In this document: positions 1 to 9,074 of the stretch, one piece after another
Layout: each line of letters starts with the position of its first letter
Numbering within the stretch: position 1 is the stretch's first letter
NCBI GenBank assembly: GCA_022376515.1
Contig: WTXI01000484.1
Coordinates: 1-22,254 of the forward strand
Length of the DNA: 22,254 nt
Reading direction: 5' to 3'
From: Lactifluus volemus
Lineage: Eukaryota; Basidiomycota; Agaricomycetes; Russulales; Russulaceae
Position numbers and translations under genes: made by a program
The notes under the pieces: generated by a model
The model's database searches: none
Seen by the model: the letters and a program-made list of their open reading frames with translations, nothing else
Told to the model about the DNA's origin: nothing

Positions 1-5
1 AGTTG

Positions 6-60
6 GTACGTTGTCTTGGCCTCTCTCGTTAGTCATCCAACATAAACTTATGATTTTCAG
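6..60 (+). other. Intron in the 5' part of the NACHT-WD40 gene
   Basis: The donor GTACGT is at 6-11 and the acceptor TTTTCAG ends at 60, giving a 55-nt intron, normal for basidiomycetes. The downstream exon starts in phase 1 (GG finishes a split codon, which with G5 makes GGG). Bases 1-5 would then be the end of an upstream exon. The donor call rests on consensus only. Confidence 0.6.
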
Positions 61-1322
61 GGAAGCGAACATTGAAGAATGTTGTCGGCAAAATTGATGA
101 AAAGGTCGAACAGTTCCGCACCACCCTTGCCCGACTACGACAGGAGTTCCTCGCACATGCTACTGTCACCACTGAAGTTGCTGTCCTTCAAACGCGGGAT
201 GATGTGAGGCACACAGAATTGGACGCAAGAATCAGGGAATTGCCCTGTAAGGGAGCCTGGAGACTCGGTGACGAGAAGCGCTGTCTTCCAGGCACGCGCG
301 AAGACTTTTTGGATTATATCATCAACTGGGTCGAGAATCAGGAATCTCAACGTGTCCTCCTTCTCCTTGGCCAGGCCGGCACAGGAAAGTCTTCGATCGC
401 TCACGAGGTCGCCCGCCGCTTCCAGAATAAGTGCCTCGCCTCGTACTTCACCTTTGTGCGCAAGGAGGGTTCCAAAGATGAAGCTTACCAGCTGTTCACC
501 ACACTTGCTCGCAATCTCTCCGATCGCTATCCTCCATTCAAGCTCGCCCTCGGGAAGGTACTCAAGAATGATTCGTCCCTTCATAGTACTCGACACTATC
601 GTACACTTTTCGAATCTCTCCTTCTTGAGCCTCTCAAGGACCTGAAACTTGACGATCCAATCCTCATCGTGATCGATGCACTGGATGAGAGTGGTGATAC
701 GATCGGCAAGAATGGATTGCATACATTTCTTGCCCAGCGTCTGTTCGACTTGCCATCAAATTTCCGGGTGCTCATCACCTCGAGGCCAGAGAATGGTATC
801 GAGCCTGCATTCATCAACGCGTTGTCCATCCGCACCATCTACATGGATGATCCCCAACTGGCCGCAAAGACAGAGCAAGATATTGGGTTGTACCTTCAGA
901 GCGAGCTCCCTCGGGACGTGTTCGAGAATCATGGTGTGAAACTTGCAAAGGCGGCAGAAGGCTTGTTTCAATGGGCTGCCGTATCATGCGGTTTCATAAA
1001 CAATCCTCCTCCTAGTTTTGGGTTCAGCAAGAAGCAGGTCGTGCAGCGTCTATTGGGACACTCTCGAGGTCTCGATGAACAAGATCCTCTGGACCAGTTA
1101 TATAAAGAAGTTCTCAAGGCGTACTTCGAACCACGTGCAGCACGGACACTATTCCTGTCCGTTATGGGACAACTTTTTGCTGCGATCGAGCCGCTTTCCA
1201 TTCGTTCGTTAGTCGCTCTGCGACGCCATGCACCAAAGGATGACCCCTCGGACCCGGACCCCTCGGATTCAGATTGCGTCATTGAGATGCTCCGTCACCT
1301 CGGTTCCCTGCTCAGCAACTAG
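61..1322 (+). CDS. 5' part of a NACHT-WD40 STAND (NLR-like) gene, cut off by a hAT insertion
   Basis: This is the ATPase half of a fungal NLR-like receptor. These proteins are thought to oligomerise through the NACHT domain after ligand binding and to act in self/non-self recognition. The exon opens after a splice acceptor at 59-60, so the true start lies left of the window; the TTG at 72 is not a start. Counting from 72, residues 1-60 resemble the helical linker that precedes NACHT in mushroom paralogs. The Walker A motif GQAGTGKS is at residues 100-107 (bases 369-392). Walker B, ILIVIDALDES, is near 197-207, and the FRVLITSRPE sensor stretch follows near 231-240. The frame ends at a TAG (1320-1322) that is the first three bases of the transposon, just after codons for LLSN. 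It continues in phase at 6154. Family call is firm. Whether this half is expressed is unknown. Confidence 0.9.
1312..1319 (+). repeat. Left target-site duplication of the hAT element
   Basis: TCAGCAAC immediately precedes the left inverted repeat and is repeated exactly at 6146-6153 after the right one. Eight base pairs is the hAT superfamily target-duplication length. The sequence belongs to the host NACHT-WD40 coding region. Confidence 0.95.
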
Positions 1323-1339
1323 TGTTGTTCTGGCCCGGC
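1320..1339 (+). repeat. Left terminal inverted repeat of the hAT element
   Basis: TAGTGTTGTTCTGGCCCGGC matches 18 of 20 bases of the complement of 6126-6145. The TA/CAGTGTTG-like start is usual for hAT termini. Its first three bases, TAG, are read as a stop codon by the interrupted host gene. Confidence 0.93.
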
Positions 1340-1470
1340 TTGGCCCAAAAGACCTGGCTTTGGCCGGCCACAAGGTGGCCCTGGCCCAACAAAATCACGG
1401 GCCTGGCCAAAAGCCAATGGGAGGGCCAGCTTTGGCTTGGCCCGGCTATGGGCCAGGGCTTTTGTATGGC
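1340..1470. repeat. Left subterminal GGCC-rich region of the hAT element
   Basis: About a dozen TGGCC, GGCCC and GGCCA words lie in both orientations within roughly 130 bases, a density seen again only at the other end. hAT transposases typically bind clustered short subterminal motifs, so these are the likely binding sites. That role is inferred. Confidence 0.65.
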
Positions 1471-1740
1471 AAAGAGATTTTTGAGAAAGAGGAGTGGCAC
1501 AGATTGAAGGGAAAAGCACACTACAATTCTTTGGCCCTTTTAATGTACATACAGACTATTACAACACTGAGAATTAAGACATGTCTCTTTCGGGACATTT
1601 CGCGCGGTCACACAGACCCATGCGAGTTCAAATCTGGCATGAGTCACACGACCAGGCAACCCCACGCGTTCATGAATCAATGACAACTTTATTATCGAGC
1701 TTGCCCTTCGAATGTTTTAGGTACAGCAGAGTCAGTTCAA
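1471..1740 (-). other. 3' flank of the transposase gene inside the hAT element
   Basis: There is no coding sequence here. The stretch lies between the left subterminal repeats and the transposase stop codon (complement of 1741-1743) and probably holds the 3' UTR and polyadenylation region of the transposase transcript. Confidence 0.5.
1688..1693 (-). terminator. Possible polyadenylation signal of the transposase gene
   Basis: TTTATT on the plus strand reads AATAAA on the transposase strand, about 48 nt after the stop codon. Position and sequence fit a poly(A) signal. Fungal signals are loose, so this is suggestive only. Confidence 0.4.
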
Positions 1741-4700
1741 CTAGTCAGAATAGTCCATAGCATCATCATCTTCAAGATCATCAACAAAGATATCATCCCA
1801 TGCAGGCACATCCACAATGTCCACACCCGTCTCCTTTCTAGGCTCATCCGCTTCATCCTCTTCATCATCGCATTCACTTCCTTCAGACGACAAAGGCAAC
1901 GGCTGCTGAAATAGGTCTTGCCGAATCGCACTCTTGATGCACTGCAAAGCCTCCACAATGTCCCCCTTGAGACGATTGCGGCGCTTCGATACCGTGATTC
2001 CTCCTTGAGAGAATGCGCGTTCGCTCGAGACTGAAGATGACATGACGGCAAGATAATCCCGCGCGAGTGAGACCCATGCAGGATGATAGCGTTGTGAGTT
2101 ATACTAGAAACCACATAAGAATCAGTTGAAATATGAGACGACTTGATGGTGCTTACCCCCCACCATGAAACTGCGCTCCAATCTTCGGGCACTTGCTCCA
2201 CCGCATCGATATATGCATGGTAATCGCGCAGCCATGGCCGTTGAGGGTCGTTGGGGTAATTTGGGCCTACATCCATATCCGCGTCTTCATCATCGCTAAC
2301 CTCTCGAAGGAGCGTGCGGTATTTGGTCTTGGTAGGCTGAGTTGATGGCAGTGACGTTGAGGTGTGATTCAAAGATTGCCAACGCTCTTTAAACTGTAAG
2401 CATACAATTAGCGTGTCTTAATATATATGGTTGGGAAAATCTCTTACCACTTCTTCGCAACATGCTGTAACTTCAGCCTGAAGATCCGCGGGCCAGTGTT
2501 TTTTGAAGTATTTCATCTTCTCCCGTGGATCAAGGACTGCTGTCGCGTTAGTTGTGTATTGAGTGCGGATGTGGATTGCTTACGCATGGACATAATATAT
2601 GCTGGGGAATCAGTTGTCTTCTCATAGTACTTGTCGATCTTGTCACACGCGGCGTCGAGCGCAGAAACGAAGGGAGAATACTTTGGACGTGTAGCACGAC
2701 TGGACCACGCTCTATGTAGAGCTTCCAGGGCAGGGATGGCACGATGAAGGGTTGGAACGCTCTCGTATGAGAACAAGTGCTGAGCGTTATCGGCATGCTG
2801 GAATTTGAGGCTTCATTCAGAGTTATTTTCGGAATGACATAGCTGAAAAACGTACACTTAAAAGACCAAGGAAGAGACCGACTCGGGACCATTCCTCGCT
2901 GGTGAGTTTGAGCTCACGGATCTTGTCGCGTTTCACGGGATCTTGTTCTTCCCAACGGAGGTCGTCAACAAAGACATCAACATACTGTCAAATGTTTTGT
3001 GAGTATATCTTGAACACAGTATGGTGGCTACGTACCTCCTTGTTCCTTTCGGCACAATCAAGCATGAGAAAGGTGGATGACCATCGGACCTTCATGTCGA
3101 GGACGAGTTGAACAGGCTTTGCGACCTTTGCCTTGATTTGAATGGTCTTCCACATATCTTTTCGCTTTGAAGAAGAACGTTCCTAAAACACGATAAGTGA
3201 GGGTCGCGACTGAGCACAACGATACACGCGCCTTCACTACGATGGCACGAACTAGTCCTACTTCATCCCGATACCGAGGTAAATGAGCGTCTGGTTCCTT
3301 TGGATCAAAATGCGGTGACTTGCTGTATGTCGAGATGAGTGCTTGGGTGGCCAGATTAATAACGTGTGCGAGACAGCTAAGACACGATTACGATTAGGGT
3401 TTAATCGCACGATTATATGATACACTTACTTGATTTTTCTCTTCTGCCAATTGTATTTCTTCGACGTAGCGATCTTCAGCTGGGCAGCCAGCTCCTTCAT
3501 CATCGTCCGATTGTTGGACGCGTTGTCACAAGTTACATGACCAACCTTTATGGTCATCGTGAGATAGCGAATACGAATAAGAACAGATCAGTGACTCACC
3601 TTATGCAGAAGGCCCACACGTCGGATGACTTTGAAAAACGCGTGAGCAAGGCGACGGCCGTTATGTGCACTGTTGAGCTGCACAAAGCCGATTAATGCGC
3701 TACGTAGTTCCCACTTCGCAGGCGTGGACTCATCAATCCAGTGGGCGGACACCGCGAAATAGGCATCGGTGTTGCTGGCTTGCCAAGCGTCACAAGTGAA
3801 GCTTACTTCGCCCTTCACAGTAGGCCCCTATATTATCCAGAGGGTTACATCATGATCTCTGTCGACTTGGTCAACAACTTACAGCAAATATCGCCTTCAG
3901 TTTGACCAGATGGTTCCTAAAGGTGTTCATGAGTTCAGTCCGCGTCGCCTTCCGACCCGGGATATGTAGACCATTTGTCGCGCGCGATGCCATGTTAAGC
4001 ATAGCTATGAACGTAGGATGTTGAAAGCTTTGGATCGGCTACGCGAGACCTAAGTAACGTAGGTACCATGACGGCATGTGAAAAACACACCTGGTCTGTA
4101 GCTACAAGCCACTCAATGGAAAGACGACGAAATGCTTGAGCTGAATAGGGAACAACACGCTCAAGGGGCTGCCTCTCCTTAAGATCACGATCAAGGGTAC
4201 GCGTGACCTCCTCAGCGGCGGCCTTCCGCCTTCTGACGTCGCTTGGTAATTTTGATATAAACTTGGCACCCTTTGCCCAATTGTGATACTTCCCCTGAAA
4301 CAAGAGTAAGTCATTGCAATGCAAAGATAATCAGTCACAGACCGAATGGTGAGCATCAAGATGGCGCCGCAAAGTTGTGACTTCATCGACAATAGTCTTC
4401 ATGTTCCTAGGCGGCCTTGTTATCGCATGTGTTATAGATGTCAACTGCTACTCACGGGCATATTTTGCAAACACAATATCTTTTCACCTTCCCATTGACT
4501 TCTTTAGAAATGGCGGGATGGAAAAATTGGTCCACATCCCGCCGTTTATCTTCACGCATGGCAGGTGGACTGCTGTCTACCGCTGGGACGTCCACATCAG
4601 CAAGTAGACCATCATTATCGACAGTCAACGGGTTGCCGAGCGTTCCTGGAGGCATGGAAATATGAGGAACGAAGGTGGAGAGTAAAAGATGCCTTACCAG

Positions 4701-5579
4701 TCGGCCCAGTCGTATCCTCCCCACTGTCATCCGACACCTCAGTACCAATCACAAACGAACTGGAGGATGATGACATCGTGAGCTTCTTCTTTACTACAGA
4801 TATGGCTGTAAGTCAGGTAGATACAACAATAAAACGTTCAACGTACGTCGCTTCGACGGTTTCCGCGGATTGTCCAATTCAATGTCGACGTCGCTGTCAA
4901 TGTCGGTGACAACGATGTTGCGCTTTGTCGGCTGCTTCGCATGCAGAGTTGGAGTATCGGACGACGGAACACCTGGGCGAGGGTTGCCACGAGAGTTTGA
5001 GACTGCAGGAAGGGACAACTCCCCGGTAGAGTTGACTGGATCTTGAGGCTGGCGCGACCGGTATTCTTCGACGACCTGACGCTGAAAGGAAAGTTCAGGC
5101 ACCGACGAATTGGCTGCATCCGTGAGTTTTGCAGCAGGGTGAATGACGCGAACGGGACGTTGCACATCATCCCGCCTACAGCGATGGCCCACTGATGAGT
5201 AACATGACACCATGAGATATCAAGTGTTGTACTCACTGAAGGAGCTTGAGTTCCGTAATAAGACGTTGCAGTTTGATCTCCACTAGATCCAGTGGAAAGT
5301 CGACCGCCCAGTTGACCTTGAGGAGATACGATACGATGACACCCATACCGAACTTACCCTGTCGCACATAGTGTAATCGACCATTCGAGTCACGACAGTC
5401 CTCCCAAACAAAGCATCAAATCGGCGATTAAAGGTCTCGTGTGGGATCTCGCACTCCTCTGAATTCATGACCAACCATATCTTGTCAGCTTTCGACGCCT
5501 TCGACACGGAGTCAGAAAGGGTGTTGGAGAGGACGCCGATCTCCTTGACAAGAGACTTGATGGTAGAGACGGTTGACAT
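1741..5579 (-). CDS. hAT transposase with BED zinc finger, 16 exons, one apparent frameshift in exon 1
   Basis: This catalyses cut-and-paste movement of the surrounding element. I infer these exons (high to low): 5579-5237, 5175-4847, 4805-4698, 4645-4456, 4406-4343, 4294-4091, 4038-3883, 3827-3600, 3545-3430, 3376-3232, 3182-3036, 2984-2856, 2797-2584, 2539-2448, 2393-2157, 2103-1741. All 15 introns are 41-61 nt with consistent phases; the one at 3231-3183 needs a GC donor. The product is about 1021 aa if one base is restored in exon 1. Exons 4-5 give a BED finger (CVCKICP, then TLRRHLDAHH). The presumed RNase-H-fold acidic residues lie in SFTCDAWQAS (exon 8), HVTCDNASNN (exon 9) and SSVSSERAFSQGG (exon 16, within the dimerisation region). 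An acidic tail follows. Exon 1 loses frame near 5405 (GGG where GGGG would keep it open). An ATG in exon 3 could still yield the whole BED-to-C-terminus transposase. Confidence 0.9.
5237..5579 (-). other. Pre-BED N-terminal domain of the transposase (exon 1), frameshifted
   Basis: From the ATG at 5579 the frame reads MSTVSTIKSLVKEIGVLSNT and goes on to CEIPHETFNRRFDALFG near 5406. It then continues sensibly one frame over (EDCRDSNGRLHYVRQGKFGM and on to LDLVEIKLQRLITELKLL) to a GTGAGT donor at 5236. The shift corresponds to one missing G in the GGG at about 5404-5406. The early part looks helical and the later part amphipathic. I do not recognise the domain from a named family, though I have the impression it recurs in mushroom hAT copies. 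It could alternatively be a separate accessory ORF ending at the TGA at 5233-5235, if the 5236-5176 intron is not removed. Confidence 0.6.
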
Positions 5580-5994
5580 TTGGATGGCACAAAGTAGAGT
5601 GGTGGGTTAGACCGTTAGAAAGGTGACGGGGGACGGGGATGGGGAAAAACGTCAGGAGTCGTCAGATATAAACAAGAATCGAACGACTCACTGGCTTGCC
5701 TTCTGAGCAAGTGCAAGAACCTTGAAGGTACCGGTGAAAAATAGCCCATGAAACATAATGAGGACTCACCGGCATGCCAGTGGTGACAGTTCTGACGGAG
5801 AAAGTCAAACATGGTCGGGGCGATGGCCCAGGGGCAGTTGAGAAACTTGGATAGAACAGTAGATCGTCGACCAGAAAATAGGTAAAGAAAGACCACAAAA
5901 GAGGTAAGAGAGGTTACAGGTCAGAGAAACTACACGTGCATGAACTGGATAGTTGTGGCGTCGCATGCCCTGCTTACTAATGCTTACTAATTAG
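5580..5994 (-). promoter_or_regulatory. Upstream region of the transposase gene within the hAT element
   Basis: This is the 5' flank of the transposase start and should hold its promoter and leader. An open frame from an ATG at 5812 (MFDFLRQNCHHWHAG) precedes a GTGAGT, but no clean in-phase acceptor joins it to exon 1, so I treat it as leader or chance. A perfect tandem 10-mer, TGCTTACTAA twice, lies at 5971-5990. Confidence 0.4.
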
Positions 5995-6125
5995 AGCCCC
6001 GGCCACACCGGCCGGCTTCGGCTCAACCGAGAGGGGAGCCGAGCCACAGGACCCCTCAAGCCCTTCAGTTGGCCAGCCTTGGCTTGGCCCATGGGGGGCC
6101 AGCCTTGGCCGGCTGCCGGCCTCAA
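5995..6125. repeat. Right subterminal GGCC-rich region of the hAT element
   Basis: GGCC, GGCCA and GCCGGC words are crowded here as at the left end, probably transposase binding sites. The ATG at 6091 lies in this stretch and is in frame with the downstream half of the host gene. Confidence 0.65.
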
Positions 6126-6145
6126 GCCGGGCTGGAACAACACTA
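6126..6145 (-). repeat. Right terminal inverted repeat of the hAT element
   Basis: GCCGGGCTGGAACAACACTA is the inverted partner of 1320-1339, with two mismatches. It is followed directly by the second TCAGCAAC. Confidence 0.93.
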
Positions 6146-6153
6146 TCAGCAAC
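6146..6153 (+). repeat. Right target-site duplication of the hAT element
   Basis: TCAGCAAC is identical to 1312-1319. The host reading frame resumes after it: with one copy removed, the codons run SN then VTSSHETRPIIPLHTSF with no stop. Confidence 0.95.
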
Positions 6154-8983
6154 GTGACTTCGTCTCATGAAACCCGCCCCATCATTCCTCTCCATACCTC
6201 ATTTCGTGACTTTCTTGCCAATGAGAAGAGTGGCATCTTTCACGTCGACCTTGACAAGGCACACCGTCGGTTGGCACATTCGTGTCTTGGTTTAATGCTG
6301 GATAGCCTCGAATTCAACATTTGCAAACTGGAGTCGTCATATCTCGCCAACAGGGACGTCCCCGACATTGACTCTCGAATTGCGAAACATATTTCGGCTG
6401 CTCTATCATATGCTTGCGTGTTCTGGGCCGATCATTTAGAGCGTGTTGCCTTCGAGCAGGACCTGTTCACGAAACTTGGATCGCTCTTTGAGACAAGGTT
6501 TCTTTTCTGGCTGGAAGTTCTTAGCATGAAGAATAGTGTGGGCCTTGCTCCACGAGCATTCGCATGTCTGAGGACATGGTTACGATCTGACCAGAACGGG
6601 GTAAGCAGATATTATGATGATATATGACATGTATTGATGATCGCAACAGGATTCTCAACTGGAGGTAGAGAATCTGTCGGCGTTTGTGAATGACGCGCTG
6701 GCATTTGTGCGATATTTCGGGATGGCGATATCAAGGAGCGCTCCACACATATATGTATCTGCTCTCCCATTTGCGCCATCCTCTTCCTGCATCATCAAGC
6801 GCTACCTTCATCTGTTTCCTCACACATTGTCATTCGCATGCGGACAGTTGTCTCGCTGGCCATCATTGGAGATGACGATTCGAGCACATGACAAGGCAGT
6901 CAACTTTGTCGCGTTCTCGCCGGATGGACAGCAGATCGCATCGGCCTCAGACGATTTCACGATTCGGGTGTGGGATGCCACAACAGGGGAGGTTGTCACG
7001 GATCCGTTCATTGGACATCACGACAATGTCTTCTCTGTTGCGTTCTCGCCAGACGGGAAACGCATCGCTTCGGCCTCGGCAGATCGCACGATTCGTGTGT
7101 GGGATGCAGTGACAGGGGAGATTGTAGCTGGTCCATTTACTGGACATACGGATCAGGTCGGTTCTGTTTCATTCTCGCCAGACGGACAACACATCGCCTC
7201 AGCCTCGATCGATCGCACAATTTGTGTATGGGATTCCACAACAGGGGAAGTCGTAGCTGGCCCGTTTACTGGACACACCGGATGGGTCAGATCCGCTGCA
7301 TTCTCGCCGGACGGGAAGCGCATCGCCTCGGCCTCATTCGATCATACGATTCGGATGTGGGATGCCGCAACAGGAGAGGCCATAGCAGCCCCGTTTACTG
7401 GACATGCAGACGTGGTCAGGTCGGTTGCATTCTCACCCGACGGACAGCGCATCGCCTCGGCTTCATCTGATCGGACGATTTGCGTGTGGGATACCGCAAC
7501 AGGGGAGGTCATTGCAGGCCCATTTACTGGACACACCGCTGGGATCAACTCTATTGTGTTTTCACCGGACGGGCAGTGCGTCGTCTCAGCCTCACTCGAT
7601 CGCACAGTCTGTATGTGGGATTCCGCAACAGGAGAGGTCGTGGCGGGCCCATTTACTGGACATACAGCTTCGATCTTTTCTGCTGCACTCTCGCCGGACG
7701 GGCAGCGGATCGCCTCGGCCTCGTTCGATGGCACAATTCGTATGTGGGATGCCAGAAAGAGCGACGTGGCAGGCCCGTTCACTGGACACACTCAACCAAT
7801 CTTTTCTATTTCAATCTCACCGGACGGGCAACGAATTGCCTCGGCCTCTGCAGATCGCATGATCTGTGTGTGGGATGCCACATCAGGAGAGCTCACAGCT
7901 GGTCCATTTACTGGTCACACCGATTGGATCTTGGCTGTGGTATTCTCACCGGACGGGCAGCGGGTCGCATCGTCCTCGCGAGATTGCACGATTCGGATGT
8001 GGGATGTTGCAACAGGAGAGGTTGTAGCCGGCCCATTTACTGGACACACCGGTGAAATCAACTCTGTGGCATTCTCGCCGGACGGGCGACGGATCGTGTC
8101 AGCTTCGGACGACCGTACGATTTGCGTGTGGGATGCTGCAACAGGAGAGGTCATGGCGAGCCCATTTACAGGACACATCGATTTCGTTCAGTCCGTTGCA
8201 TTCTCCCCGGATGGGAAGCGCATCGCCTCAGCTTCGCGTGACCACACAATTCACGTGTGGGATGCCGCAACGGGAGAGGTCGTAGCGGGCCCATTCGCTG
8301 GACACACCGATTCCATTTTATCTGTCGCGTTCTCACCAGACGGGCAGTGGGTTGCTTCAGTCTCGGGCGATCGCACGATTCGCGTGTGGGATTCTGCAAC
8401 AGGAGAAACCGTAGCGGGCCCATTTACTGGGCACACTGATCATGTCAACTGTGTTGCGTTCTCGCCAGGCGGGCAGTACATCGCATCGGCCTCGTACGAT
8501 CGCACGGTTCGTGTGTGGGACGCCACGACAGGAGAGGTAGTAGCGGGCCCATTTACTGGACACACTGAATGGATCGGGTCTGTTGCATTCTCACCAGACG
8601 AGCGGCACATCGTCTCATGTTCGGGCGATCGCACGATTCGCATGTGGGATGCTGCAATAGGACAGGTCGTCAGGGGCTCGTCTCCCGGTCAGATCGAATC
8701 AGCCACTTCTGTTGCAGCTTCACTAGACGGGCAAGAGCCCATCACCTCGGACCATGTGAACATCAGAACCGAATATATCGTGAAGATGGACAAATTTGCG
8801 ATTAATAGCGATGGTTGGATATGTGGAGAAGAGAATGAGCTTATTTTATGGGTCCCCCCACTTCACCGGCCGTATCTTTTTAGACCTAACACAGTCTGGA
8901 TTGCTGGCAAGGACAGAACCGAGCTTGACCTCTCCGACTTTGTGCATGGATCGAATTGGGCTACAGTATATGTTGACAGTTGA
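6154..8983 (+). CDS. 3' part of the NACHT-WD40 gene: linker, 14 WD40 repeats and tail
   Basis: This is the ligand-sensing half of the receptor interrupted at 1320. Exons are 6154-6600 and 6650-8983, ending in TGA at 8981-8983. The first exon gives the post-NACHT helical segment with PIIPLHTSFRDFLANEK, a hallmark of mushroom NACHT-WD40 proteins. Next comes PHIYVSALPFAP, which precedes the propeller in this family. The WD40 array spans 6884-8686 with 14 units of about 43 residues, probably two seven-bladed propellers. A non-repeat tail follows with WICGEENELILWVPPLHRP and ends in VDS. The frame agrees with the 5' half, so the original protein would have been at least about 1340 aa. An ATG inside the transposon (6091) could start a WD40-only product of about 947 aa. 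Identity is firm; present expression is unknown. Confidence 0.92.
6601..6649 (+). other. Intron in the 3' part of the NACHT-WD40 gene
   Basis: The donor GTAAGC is at 6601 and the acceptor GCAACAG ends at 6649, a 49-nt phase-0 intron. The exon before it ends in DQNG and the exon after begins DSQLEVENLS, so the frame is kept. Without splicing the frame stops at 6625-6627. Confidence 0.88.
6884..8686 (+). repeat. Tandem array of 14 WD40 repeats, 129-bp unit
   Basis: Fourteen units follow one another without linkers, each 129 bp except the seventh (126 bp, one codon short). The consensus is about GHTxxVxSVAFSPDG, then RIASASxDRTIRVWD, then TTGEVVAGPFT. Framework positions are nearly invariant, while the x positions change from unit to unit. 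This fits concerted evolution of the framework with diversification of the binding face, as in HET-D/HET-E-type receptors. The periodicity is coding, not a satellite or CRISPR. Confidence 0.93.
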
Positions 8984-9074
8984 TCATGATCTACGTAGAG
9001 CCGCATGTATTTATGCCATCCTCAAAAACTGTCTCCTTCATCTGCGGAATTGGGGCTTGAAACTGTCTGAAACT

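Larger units (their letters stand above)
1320..6145. mobile_element. Complete hAT-superfamily DNA transposon, 4826 bp
   Basis: The element is bounded by 20-bp imperfect terminal inverted repeats. The left end reads TAGTGTTGTTCTGGCCCGGC and the complement of the right end reads TAGTGTTGTTCCAGCCCGGC, two mismatches apart. It is flanked by a perfect 8-bp target duplication. Both ends have GGCC-rich subterminal sequence. A multi-exon hAT transposase with a BED finger and a C-terminal dimerisation region fills the interior on the minus strand. The element sits inside the coding sequence of a NACHT-WD40 gene, and the preserved TSD and near-identical ends suggest a recent insertion. The only damage I see is an apparent one-base deletion in the first transposase exon, so it could still be active or could be mobilised in trans. 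Confidence 0.95.

Noticed and set aside
72..74. TTG as the start of the NACHT protein
   Set aside because: A splice acceptor at 59-60 and in-frame coding sequence before 72 show that the exon continues from an upstream exon, with the true start outside the window.
5615..5898. Open frame upstream of the transposase (MFDFLRQNCHHWHAG...)
   Set aside because: No in-phase acceptor joins it to exon 1 and its composition is unremarkable; more likely leader or chance.
1320..6145. LTR retrotransposon or other retroelement
   Set aside because: The ends are inverted, not direct repeats, the target duplication is 8 bp, and the coding content is a BED/hAT transposase without reverse transcriptase or integrase.
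6970..8643. Several long open frames on both strands within the WD40 array
   Set aside because: The 129-bp unit is a multiple of three, so any frame open in one repeat stays open in the next. These are periodic shadows of the WD40 frame.
6884..8686. Regularly spaced repeats suggesting a CRISPR or satellite array
   Set aside because: The units translate as WD40 blades in one frame, abut without spacers, and the host is eukaryotic.
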